Source: Angelakisella sp. (GTDB lineage: Bacteria > Bacillota > Clostridia > Oscillospirales > Ruminococcaceae). Taken from it: a DNA stretch of 5,608 bases. Location of the stretch: NCBI GenBank assembly GCA_020024555.1, contig JAHHTQ010000052.1, forward strand, positions 1 through 5,608. The letters are read 5' to 3'. Numbering within the stretch: position 1 is the first letter of the stretch; each line of letters opens with the position of its first letter. Shown one piece after another: positions 1 to 5,608 of the stretch. Below the pieces are notes generated by a model that was not told the DNA's origin, ran no database searches, and worked only from the letters and a program-made list of their open reading frames with translations. The position numbers were made by a program, and so were the translations under genes.

Positions 1-73
1 TAAAATCTATAAATTAAGCTTTTATTTTTTTAAATTTTGTATTATAATAAAGTTAGTTATATAAAAAAATAAT

Positions 74-102
74 TTGACGAATTATATTACATAAAGTATT
101 AT
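74..102 (+). promoter_or_regulatory. Probable sigma-A-type promoter of the operon
   Basis: TTGACG at 74-79 matches the -35 consensus in five of six positions. TATTAT at 97-102 matches the -10 consensus in five of six, with the ideal 17-base spacer. A perfect TATAAT at 100-105 overlaps it but would need a 20-base spacer. Initiation would fall near 109, giving a leader of about 50 bases before the first start codon. The surrounding sequence is very AT-rich, so chance matches are common. No operator or riboswitch-like fold was recognised in the leader. Confidence 0.5.
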
Positions 103-144
103 AATTCACAACGTACAAAATATAAATCTCACTTCCCAAAAAGC

Positions 145-151
145 AAAGGAG
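145..151 (+). promoter_or_regulatory. Ribosome binding site of the first gene
   Basis: AAAGGAG lies six bases before the ATG at 158. It fixes that start for the FliK-like protein. Confidence 0.75.
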
Positions 152-157
152 ACATCA

Positions 158-1561
158 ATGGCCGATATATTAAAAATTAGCACACCATATCTTGATAAAT
201 CAGCTGTTCCGAGTCATCGCCCAATTCAAGATGTGTCATTACCATTTGAAATAAGTGAAACACAGAAAGTTATCCAGACCCATAACCAAAATCAAATGGA
301 GTCAAACACCAACCAACTGTTAATGGGGCAGAATTCGCCATCAACACTTACAAGTCTTTTGCGTGATCCGTCAGTTGCTGTAAATTTTCTTAAAAATATA
401 TATTTACTTCAAGAATTCATTTCACTTATCCCCGGACACAATAGCACTGTTACAAACGAAATTCAAGAAATGTTTGACGCTTTGCTTGTAAATCCCGATG
501 AAATAGTAGCCGAACTTTTAAGACAAGAATGTACTTCTACTTCTTATAAAGGTGAGCTTTTTGACTTTTTAAGGAACTTGCTTAATACAAATACGCAAAA
601 AGAAACAAAAGCTGCCATATCCGCTTTTTTAAAATCACTGAACGGACTGGTTGACAAACAAGAAATCACGCAATCTTTGTCAAATAATCTGGAATTTTTG
701 GCGAATAACTTAAAGGGCAGCGCTTCTTTAAATTCAAAACTTGCAATGCTTGCGCAAAAATTTGCACAAAATGATGCTGCAACACACTTTTCGTCACTAA
801 AAGCCGAAACACTGGAATTATTAAACGAAGTGGAATCAAGTATTCTCTTTACTCCAAAACTACAAAGGGCTATCCCTTTAATCATATATAATTTATCACG
901 TTTCAGTGATAATCCCGACTTTTTGCAAGACTCTATCGGTTATCTTATGACACTTTTGAATGGTTCTGAACAGCGCGGTCTGTTTATGAAACTTTTAAAA
1001 GAACACTTAGAAGAAGTTTTTAATACCGCCAAAGACAAATCACAAGTTCTTGATACGCTTTCAAATATTTTGGGTAAGCAAGTTACCAATGAAGACTTGA
1101 CACTCGCAAACAGCGAAAGACTTGAAAAAATCATACATAGTTTATTATCGTCACCATGCAACTTCACACCGCTTTTGCACTTTATTGTCCCTGTCTATGA
1201 CGGCAATACAAAGGCGTTTGCAGAAATGTGGATAGATCCCAACAGCGAAGAAGAATCACCAAAAGATATGGGAAAATCCAAAGATAATATGCACATATTA
1301 ATAGAATTTGATGTTGAAGGCATAGGTCAATTTGAATCTGAAATATTTGTTGTTGGGAAAAAAATCAACCTAAAACTGTTTTGCCCTTACCAACACGTTA
1401 AAGAATTTATGGTTTTGGAAAAATCACTGAAAAACGCAATAGAGCAAACAGGCTATACATTTACAGATATAAAAGTTTCAGATATGCAAAAACAACGTTC
1501 ATTAATGCAAGTATTTAAAACACTACCACACAAAAGGACTGGAATAAATGTTAAAATCTAA
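158..1561 (+). CDS. FliK-like protein (flagellar hook-length control C-terminal domain, YlqG-type)
   Basis: Protein of 467 residues with no signal peptide or membrane segment, so probably cytoplasmic. Residues 1-60 are polar, rich in Q, N, S and T, and probably disordered. Residues 65-335 are a long, mostly helical region with many leucines. Residues 338-360 (HFIVPVYDG, then AEMWID) lead into a final domain at about 376-442. There a beta-rich stretch (HILIEFDVEGIGQFESEI) is followed by a helix (residues 413-430) and a last strand (TDIKV). That order is the pattern of the FliK C-terminal domain, which in flagella binds the FlhB cytoplasmic domain and switches export specificity. The identification is supported by the next gene, an orphan FlhB domain overlapping by 14 bases, the same arrangement as ylqG-ylqH in Bacillus. 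Its actual role outside a flagellar operon is not known to me. The family is weakly conserved, so the call rests on fold pattern plus context. Confidence 0.6.
   Translation: MADILKISTPYLDKSAVPSHRPIQDVSLPFEISETQKVIQTHNQNQMESNTNQLLMGQNSPSTLTSLLRDPSVAVNFLKNIYLLQEFISLIPGHNSTVTNEIQEMFDALLVNPDEIVAELLRQECTSTSYKGELFDFLRNLLNTNTQKETKAAISAFLKSLNGLVDKQEITQSLSNNLEFLANNLKGSASLNSKLAMLAQKFAQNDAATHFSSLKAETLELLNEVESSILFTPKLQRAIPLIIYNLSRFSDNPDFLQDSIGYLMTLLNGSEQRGLFMKLLKEHLEEVFNTAKDKSQVLDTLSNILGKQVTNEDLTLANSERLEKIIHSLLSSPCNFTPLLHFIVPVYDGNTKAFAEMWIDPNSEEESPKDMGKSKDNMHILIEFDVEGIGQFESEIFVVGKKINLKLFCPYQHVKEFMVLEKSLKNAIEQTGYTFTDIKVSDMQKQRSLMQVFKTLPHKRTGINVKI
1533..1538 (+). promoter_or_regulatory. Ribosome binding site of the FlhB-like gene, inside the preceding CDS
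   Basis: AAAGGA lies nine bases upstream of the ATG at 1548, within the last codons of the FliK-like gene. With the 14-base overlap it suggests translational coupling and balanced production of the two proteins. Confidence 0.6.
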
Positions 1562-1931
1562 TAAAAAACAAGAAAAAGCCGTTGCTTTGAAATATCGTCC
1601 GGATAGTAGCGACTCACCTGTTGTAATCGCTTCCGGATATGGTTCTATTGCAGAAAAAATAATAGATATTGCGGAAAAAAGAGGTATACCTGTCTTTCGT
1701 GATGACAGCACAGCGTCTTTACTGTGTATGCTGGAAGTAGGAAAAAACATACCACCCGAATTATACGAAGTGGTAGCTACAATTTATAGCCAAATATTAA
1801 AGATTTCAAACGAAATAAAGACAATCTCCCAATCAGACAGCGAATCGGTTGAAAAAATCGATAAGCGGGCAGTAGCAAGAGAACTATATAAAATTCACGA
1901 AAATCTTTCAGGTTCTCAAACAAACAAATAA
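1548..1931 (+). CDS. Stand-alone FlhB cytoplasmic-domain protein (YlqH/EscU-YscU switch family)
   Basis: Protein of 127 residues matching only the cytoplasmic C-terminal part of FlhB/YscU, the export-apparatus switch of flagellar and type III secretion systems. Residues 10-88 carry the family landmarks: AVALKY (11-16), the strand VVIASGYG (25-32), the helix AEKIIDIAEKRGIPVF (35-50), and the segment around 55-85 with GKNIPPELYEVVA. The four membrane helices of full FlhB are absent. The NPTH self-cleavage motif that normally precedes AVALKY is replaced by KKQEK, so this protein starts almost where the cleaved FlhB fragment would start. Residues 96-127 are a charged extension. Soluble FlhB-like proteins such as Bacillus YlqH and Helicobacter FlhX are known and can partly stand in for the FlhB fragment in some species. 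The FliK-like neighbour is the expected partner, but whether the pair acts on flagella here is inference. Confidence 0.85.
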   Translation: MLKSNKKQEKAVALKYRPDSSDSPVVIASGYGSIAEKIIDIAEKRGIPVFRDDSTASLLCMLEVGKNIPPELYEVVATIYSQILKISNEIKTISQSDSESVEKIDKRAVARELYKIHENLSGSQTNK

Positions 1932-1937
1932 CCAGTT

Positions 1938-1945
1938 AAGGAGGT
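1938..1945 (+). promoter_or_regulatory. Near-perfect ribosome binding site of the PilZ gene
   Basis: AAGGAGGT lies nine bases before the ATG at 1955. It is the strongest such site in the window. It favours this ATG over the in-frame ATG at 1970. Confidence 0.85.
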
Positions 1946-1954
1946 TTATATAAA

Positions 1955-2617
1955 ATGGATATATATAATATGGCTCAGCACTTTGAAGGTGCTGTTTGTG
2001 AAATAAGGAACAGTAAGAATAAACTAATAAGTATAGGCGCTATTAGCAGAATAACAGAGGATTTTTTTGAAATTCTGTCTTATAATAATGATTTATTACC
2101 GATATTATCAATAAACACACCATTAAAAATATCTACCCGTCGAGGCAAATATTTTATTGTAGTACAGGGAAATGTATATACCTCCTCAGAAAGCAGAATG
2201 ACTCTTAGTGAAATAGAAAGTTTGCAAGAAGTTGAAAGACGCAACTTTTTCAGAGTAAATACAAATAATATCCTCACGCAACTTATGTATGTAAACGATA
2301 CTGATAAAAAACCTGATCAAAGCAAAGAGCCAATACCTGTTTATCTTGAAAATATCAGTTTAAGCGGACTGCTCTTTTCACCTGTCAATAATGATGTGCA
2401 ATTCGCCTATAAACAAAAACTGATTATTAACGTGCCTATCTATAGACAGGTTCTTCCGATAAATATCATTATTGAAAGAATAGAAATAATAGCTGAACAA
2501 AATACAAAATATGGCTGTTCATTTTCTTTTAAAGACGATAAGCAAACAGATTTACTGTGTAGCTATATATTTACCAAAGAACGTGAAATGCTTAAAGATA
2601 TTAAAAAATTACATTAA
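1955..2617 (+). CDS. PilZ-domain protein, probable c-di-GMP receptor (flagellar-brake/YcgR-like architecture)
   Basis: Protein of 220 residues without signal peptide or membrane helices. Residues 8-90 form a beta-rich N-terminal domain of the kind found in YcgR/YpfA-type brake proteins. The PilZ domain covers about 94-212. It has the RxxxR motif at R96-R100 (ERRNFFRV), the NxSxxG motif at N133-G138 (ENISLSGLLF), and a late strand with YGCSF at 186-190. These two motifs are the c-di-GMP contacts in the family and both are intact, so binding is likely though not shown. Such proteins usually slow the flagellar motor or alter polysaccharide or pilus output. Here the gene lies 23 bases after the FlhB-like gene and 34 bases before the FtsA-like gene, so its target could be either, or the flagellar motor itself. 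The linker at 114-126 (rich in D and K) separates strands inside the domain and looks like a loop insertion. Confidence 0.85.
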   Translation: MDIYNMAQHFEGAVCEIRNSKNKLISIGAISRITEDFFEILSYNNDLLPILSINTPLKISTRRGKYFIVVQGNVYTSSESRMTLSEIESLQEVERRNFFRVNTNNILTQLMYVNDTDKKPDQSKEPIPVYLENISLSGLLFSPVNNDVQFAYKQKLIINVPIYRQVLPINIIIERIEIIAEQNTKYGCSFSFKDDKQTDLLCSYIFTKEREMLKDIKKLH

Positions 2618-2639
2618 TATCTTCATAAAAATTAATGTT

Positions 2640-2647
2640 GTGAGGTG
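2640..2647 (+). promoter_or_regulatory. Ribosome binding site that decides the FtsA-like start
   Basis: GTGAGGTG lies four bases before the ATG at 2652. It argues for this start and against the in-frame ATG at 2511, which would sit inside the PilZ gene and add 47 residues unlike the family's N-terminus. Confidence 0.65.
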
Positions 2648-2651
2648 TACA

Positions 2652-4838
2652 ATGAATACAACAGAACAAATTGCAAATAAATATATTTTTTCACTTGATA
2701 TAGGCACACGTTCAGTTATCGGTATTGTCGGATATCGTGATAACGATTTATTTAATGTTATGGCAATGGAAAAACTTCCTCATAAAAAACGCGCTATGAT
2801 TGACGGACAAATAGAGGATATTGAACAAGTAGCCGATATCGTAAAAGAAGTGAAAGCAAGACTTGAAGATTCGGTGGGCTTTAAACTTACAGATGTATAT
2901 GTTGCCGCTGCCGGCCGCTCACTAAAAACAGTTAAATCTACCTTCAAAACAGAAATAAACCCAAACATCTCTGTTACAAACGAACAAATAAAAGACATCG
3001 AAATGAATGCAATCGCTATTGCGCAGGAAAATATCTATAAAAATGACAATAATGATGAGCAAGAACAAAATATGATTTGTGTCGGCTATTCTGTTATCAC
3101 TTACTATATAGATAATTACAAAATGTCAACTATTCTCGGTCACAAGGGCAAAGAAATACAAGTTGACATAATCGCAACATTTTTACCAAATCCGGTTGTG
3201 GACAGTCTTCGCTCTGCAATGAATAAATCGGGACTTAATATTATAAATATGACACTTGAACCCATTGCTGCAAGTAATGCGGTTATTCCGCAAGAACTCC
3301 GGCTTTTAAATCTTGCTTTGGTTGATATAGGCGCAGGCACATCGGATATAGCTATATCAAACGAAGGAAGTATAACAGCCTATACAATGGCAACCGTTGC
3401 GGGTGACGAAGTTACGGAAGCAATTATGCAAAAATTACTTGTTGACTTTAACGAAGCAGAACGGATTAAGCAAATTCTCTTTACAGGTGTCACTCCCATA
3501 AACTATACAAATATTCTCGGTATTGAAGCTATCGAAAGCAAAGAAAACATACTTGAATATACTCAATCTGCTGTGCAAAACATCGCAAACGAGATAGCGC
3601 AAAGAATTCTTGACTGCAACGGTAAAATACCCGCCGCCATATTCCTCGTAGGCGGTGGCAGTAAATCACCAAATCTTGTACAATATTTATCCGAAAAACT
3701 GCAAATGGAGGAAAACAAAATAGCTGTCGGCGGCAGTAACTATATGAAAAAACAAACTGTCGGAAATATTGATGCCAACGATCCCGAACTTGCAACCCCA
3801 CTCGGTATTGCAATATCCGCTATGAACTTTATCACAGATGATGACATAGCGGTTACGGTAAACGGCGAAGAATTAAAACTTATCAAAACAACCGGCTGCA
3901 CTGTTATGAATGCGCTACTGATGTCAGGTATTAAGTATTCAGCCATTATGGGAAGAAACGGTAAAAGTATTACTTTTTCATTAAATGACAAAACTATTGT
4001 TGCGCGTGGCGGATTGTCTCAATCAGCAGAAATAACGGTAAACGGAAACGTTGCGCATATTTCCACTATTTTAAATAACGGTGATAAGGTAGAGGTAAAA
4101 ACCTTTCCACAAGGAGAAGATGCCTGTGTTAAAATTTCCGACTACGTTAAGGTACAAAGCGGTACAGTATCTGTTGATAACACAAGATATAAATTTGGCA
4201 CAATGGCGAGTATTAACGGTATTGCGCTAAATAGCGATACAATAATAAATGATTTTGACAAAATTGAGGTTTCTTCTCTTTTAACTTTCGGTGATTTATG
4301 CAACAGTTATGGATTGGATTTCCACAAGTATATTTGCAACGGCGAAATTGTAAATAACGATTTACTTTTGGAAAACAATATGACCATAACAACATATACC
4401 GAGCCACAAACAATAGAACAAAATATTCAACAGCCAATTATAGATACTGTTACAAAAGAAAACACTTCTTACTATACTGACAGTGGAACTCTAATAACAG
4501 AACAGGCGCAACCGACACCTAATCAGGCTACGCAAAAATATGACAACAGCCAAAATAATACTCAAACTATACCCTACACAAACAGTTCAAATTATGATAT
4601 GCCGACTTTTACATCTGCAAAAAGTATAAAAGTAACACTTAACGGACAACTCATACTACTACCTGCAAAAGCCGATACAACACCATATCTGTTTTTGGAT
4701 ATGCTTAACTATATTGATATTGACCCCACAAAACCAATGGAAAATGTGGAACTACTGCTTAATGGCACACTAAATCCTTCATATTTGCAACAATTAAACG
4801 ATGGTGACGTTATACAAATTAAATGGAAAAACAAATAA
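2652..4838 (+). CDS. FtsA-like actin-fold ATPase with C-terminal beta-grasp-like repeats
   Basis: Protein of 728 residues, far longer than classical FtsA (about 420). Residues 11-392 are an FtsA/PilM/MreB-type ATPase. Phosphate-1 loop is FSLDIGTRS (13-21), with D16 and G18. An FtsA-like 1C (SHS2) subdomain spans about 80-205 and ends in LEPIAAS (202-208). Phosphate-2 is DIGAGTSD (225-232). The adenosine-binding glycines are FLVGGGS (331-337). Residues 399-582 and 657-725 form repeated beta-rich modules, separated by a disordered linker rich in T, Q and N (583-655). The terminal amphipathic membrane helix typical of FtsA is absent; the protein ends directly after the last module (IQIKW). There is no ftsZ beside it. 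Long FtsA-domain proteins of this kind occur in Clostridia, usually annotated only by the domain. A cytoskeletal or scaffolding role at the envelope is likely, but the exact function is unknown. It may act with the PilZ protein just upstream. The start at 2652 follows from the ribosome site and from the family's short lead into the phosphate-1 loop. Confidence 0.85.
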   Translation: MNTTEQIANKYIFSLDIGTRSVIGIVGYRDNDLFNVMAMEKLPHKKRAMIDGQIEDIEQVADIVKEVKARLEDSVGFKLTDVYVAAAGRSLKTVKSTFKTEINPNISVTNEQIKDIEMNAIAIAQENIYKNDNNDEQEQNMICVGYSVITYYIDNYKMSTILGHKGKEIQVDIIATFLPNPVVDSLRSAMNKSGLNIINMTLEPIAASNAVIPQELRLLNLALVDIGAGTSDIAISNEGSITAYTMATVAGDEVTEAIMQKLLVDFNEAERIKQILFTGVTPINYTNILGIEAIESKENILEYTQSAVQNIANEIAQRILDCNGKIPAAIFLVGGGSKSPNLVQYLSEKLQMEENKIAVGGSNYMKKQTVGNIDANDPELATPLGIAISAMNFITDDDIAVTVNGEELKLIKTTGCTVMNALLMSGIKYSAIMGRNGKSITFSLNDKTIVARGGLSQSAEITVNGNVAHISTILNNGDKVEVKTFPQGEDACVKISDYVKVQSGTVSVDNTRYKFGTMASINGIALNSDTIINDFDKIEVSSLLTFGDLCNSYGLDFHKYICNGEIVNNDLLLENNMTITTYTEPQTIEQNIQQPIIDTVTKENTSYYTDSGTLITEQAQPTPNQATQKYDNSQNNTQTIPYTNSSNYDMPTFTSAKSIKVTLNGQLILLPAKADTTPYLFLDMLNYIDIDPTKPMENVELLLNGTLNPSYLQQLNDGDVIQIKWKNK
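4032..4823 (+). repeat. Degenerate protein-level repeats in the FtsA-like tail
   Basis: Four copies of a hydrophobic-NG hairpin followed by an acidic turn and a closing strand are seen at residues 461-482, 519-540, 560-582 and 701-724 of the FtsA-like protein. The NG pairs are at 464, 522, 563 and 704. The turn position lies 13, 13, 13 and 14 residues after the G (D478, D536, M577, D719). Two further NG hairpins (404 and 664) open modules, and each module has a short helix between its NG hairpins. The pattern resembles tandem beta-grasp (ubiquitin/ThiS-like) domains. The repeat is visible in protein only, not as DNA identity. Confidence 0.6.
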
Positions 4839-4843
4839 AAAAA

Positions 4844-4849
4844 CAGGAG
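4844..4849 (+). promoter_or_regulatory. Ribosome binding site of the HAD gene
   Basis: CAGGAG lies ten bases before the ATG at 4860, in the 21-base gap after the FtsA-like gene. No promoter or terminator fits in this gap, so the HAD gene is probably in the same transcript. Confidence 0.7.
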
Positions 4850-4859
4850 ACTTTACTTT

Positions 4860-5513
4860 ATGAAACTTACAGGCGCAATTTTTGATATGGACGGCACTAT
4901 TATGGACTCTATGGCGATATGGCACAATGCAGGTAATAATTATTTATTGCAAAAAGGAATAACGCCAAAAGAAGATTTAAATCAGAAATTTTTAAATATG
5001 AGCATTGTGGACAGCGCGGAATTCTATATCAAGGAATATGGCATAAAGAAAACCTCACAAGAGATTATCGATGAAATAAATCAAATGGTGGAAAACTTTT
5101 ATTTTACAAAAGCAAAGCTGAAAGACGGCATATATGAGATGCTTATTGAAATGAAAGCCAAAGGCATTAAAATGGCTGTGGCAACAGCTACCGATAAGCA
5201 CCTTGTTGTAGAGACGCTTAAACGTAATAATGTATACGGTTTATTTGACTGCATATATACGTGCACAGAAGTTGGGGCAGACAAAAATGTTCCTAAAATT
5301 TACGATACTGCTTTAAAAACACTTGGAACAGACAAAGAAACCACTTTTGTATTTGAAGATGCATTGCACGCAATAACCACAGCAAAAAACAGCGGATATA
5401 CAGTTGTCGGAGTGGAAGATATATATGCAAAAAACAATAAAGAAAAAATTAAAGCTCTTTGCGATATATATATTGACAATACTCAAAAATGGAGAGAATA
5501 TATTGAATTTTAA
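4860..5513 (+). CDS. HAD-superfamily phosphatase, beta-phosphoglucomutase/phosphoglycolate-phosphatase-like
   Basis: Protein of 217 residues, the normal size for subfamily I HAD enzymes, and cytoplasmic. All four catalytic motifs are visible. Motif I is FDMDGTIMDS (8-17), with nucleophile D9 and acid/base D11. Motif II is VATAT (107-111), with T109. Motif III has K142 in the segment DKNVPKIY (141-148), where many relatives have GKPxPDI. Motif IV is FEDA (165-168), with E166 and D167 for magnesium. A small helical cap at about 15-85 between motifs I and II covers the active site and sets specificity. The enzyme should remove phosphate from, or isomerise, a small phosphorylated metabolite; the sequence does not say which. 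TCTEVGADK (134-142) is the kind of segment seen in clostridial paralogues of unknown substrate. It is last of the five tightly spaced complete genes and may be a passenger rather than a functional partner. Confidence 0.9.
   Translation: MKLTGAIFDMDGTIMDSMAIWHNAGNNYLLQKGITPKEDLNQKFLNMSIVDSAEFYIKEYGIKKTSQEIIDEINQMVENFYFTKAKLKDGIYEMLIEMKAKGIKMAVATATDKHLVVETLKRNNVYGLFDCIYTCTEVGADKNVPKIYDTALKTLGTDKETTFVFEDALHAITTAKNSGYTVVGVEDIYAKNNKEKIKALCDIYIDNTQKWREYIEF
5491..5496 (+). promoter_or_regulatory. Possible ribosome binding site for a TTG-started gene
   Basis: GGAGAG lies six bases before a TTG at 5503, inside the end of the HAD gene. Spacing is good. It is the main support for the partial reading frame that follows. 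Confidence 0.4.
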
Positions 5514-5608
5514 TACAAAAAAGCTGAGGAAGTTTTCCTCAAAGTGTGTAAAACGTCATAATGACGAAGTCTATAAAAGTTTTACTCAATTTTTTTCAAA
5601 AAATTGCG
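5503..5608 (+). CDS. Possible start of a sixth gene, cut by the window end (unknown product)
   Basis: Reading from the TTG at 5503, 35 codons are open to the end of the window. They begin MNFNTKKLRKFSSK and continue through KCVKRHNDEVYK to a phenylalanine-rich stretch (FTQFFSK). The start overlaps the HAD stop by 11 bases and is preceded by a GGAGAG site, a typical operon coupling arrangement. The basic N-terminus suggests no recognised family. Against it, the same bases contain several inverted repeats and a run of seven T, which fit a terminator. A shorter ATG frame at 5561 (MTKSIKVLLNFFQK) is also open but has no ribosome site. The end is partial because the sequence stops. Confidence 0.4.
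   Translation, partial: MNFNTKKLRKFSSKCVKRHNDEVYKSFTQFFSKNC
5525..5596 (+). terminator. Possible compound terminator (competes with the partial CDS)
   Basis: A perfect 7-base-pair hairpin (TGAGGAA, loop GTT, TTCCTCA) lies at 5525-5541. An outer stem pairs 5545-5554 with 5579-5588 at nine of ten positions. It encloses a small hairpin CGTCA-TAA-TGACG (5554-5566) and is followed by seven T at 5590-5596. On the plus strand the outer stem plus T run could end transcription. The first hairpin has six A just upstream (5517-5522), so on the minus strand it would look like a terminator for a convergent gene. The stems are AT-rich and the structure overlaps an open frame, so the call is weak. Confidence 0.35.

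Noticed and set aside
9..31. Weak hairpin (ATAAA/TTTAT) followed by seven T, a possible terminator of an upstream gene
   Set aside because: The stem is five A-T pairs only and would be very unstable; such matches are expected by chance in this AT-rich leader.
43..48. TATAAT at 43-48 as an alternative -10 element
   Set aside because: No acceptable -35 element lies about 17 bases upstream; the 74-102 pair is better.
544..885. Minus-strand open frame of 113 codons
   Set aside because: It is antisense to the FliK-like gene, cysteine- and serine-rich as expected of a reverse reading, and has no recognisable domain.
2511..2651. Longer N-terminus for the FtsA-like protein from ATG 2511
   Set aside because: It lies inside the PilZ gene, has no ribosome site, and adds 47 residues not expected before the phosphate-1 loop. 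ATG 2652 has its own site.
3529..3991. Overlapping minus-strand open frames inside the FtsA-like gene
   Set aside because: They are opposite the well-supported ATPase motifs, with odd composition and no family resemblance.
2652..4838. Calling this gene ftsA itself
   Set aside because: It has nearly double the usual length, no terminal amphipathic helix, and no ftsZ or division genes beside it, so only FtsA-like is justified.
1..5608. CRISPR array, tRNA, rRNA, insertion sequence or prophage signs
   Set aside because: No spaced direct repeats, cloverleaf-like sequences, transposase or integrase motifs were seen on either strand.

Overview
The window comes from a low-GC, AT-rich bacterium, most likely a member of the Bacillota (Clostridia or Negativicutes type). 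The reasons are strong GGAGG-type ribosome sites, TAA stops on all five complete genes, a sigma-A-like promoter, and gene families typical of that phylum. Without database searches I cannot name a genus.

All genes lie on the plus strand and are packed like one operon. Positions 1-157 are an AT-rich leader with a plausible promoter (74-102). Next come a FliK-like hook-length-control-type protein (158-1561) and a short protein equivalent to the cytoplasmic domain of FlhB (1548-1931), which overlap by 14 bases. A PilZ-domain protein follows after 23 bases (1955-2617), then a large FtsA/actin-like ATPase after 34 bases (2652-4838), then a HAD-family phosphatase after 21 bases (4860-5513). The last ~95 bases are ambiguous. 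They form several inverted repeats that could be a terminator, but they are also an open frame starting at a TTG at 5503 with a good ribosome site, so a sixth gene may begin there and run out of the window.

The first two genes resemble the partners of the flagellar/type III export switch, in which the FliK C-terminus contacts the FlhB cytoplasmic domain. Here FlhB is a soluble stand-alone copy lacking the membrane part and the NPTH self-cleavage motif, as in the known ylqG-ylqH pair of Bacillus. Co-transcription with a probable c-di-GMP receptor (both PilZ motifs intact) and with an FtsA-like ATPase carrying a long tail of beta-grasp-like repeats is the most interesting aspect. It suggests, by inference only, a c-di-GMP-linked envelope, motility or division module. 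The HAD enzyme looks like a metabolic passenger.
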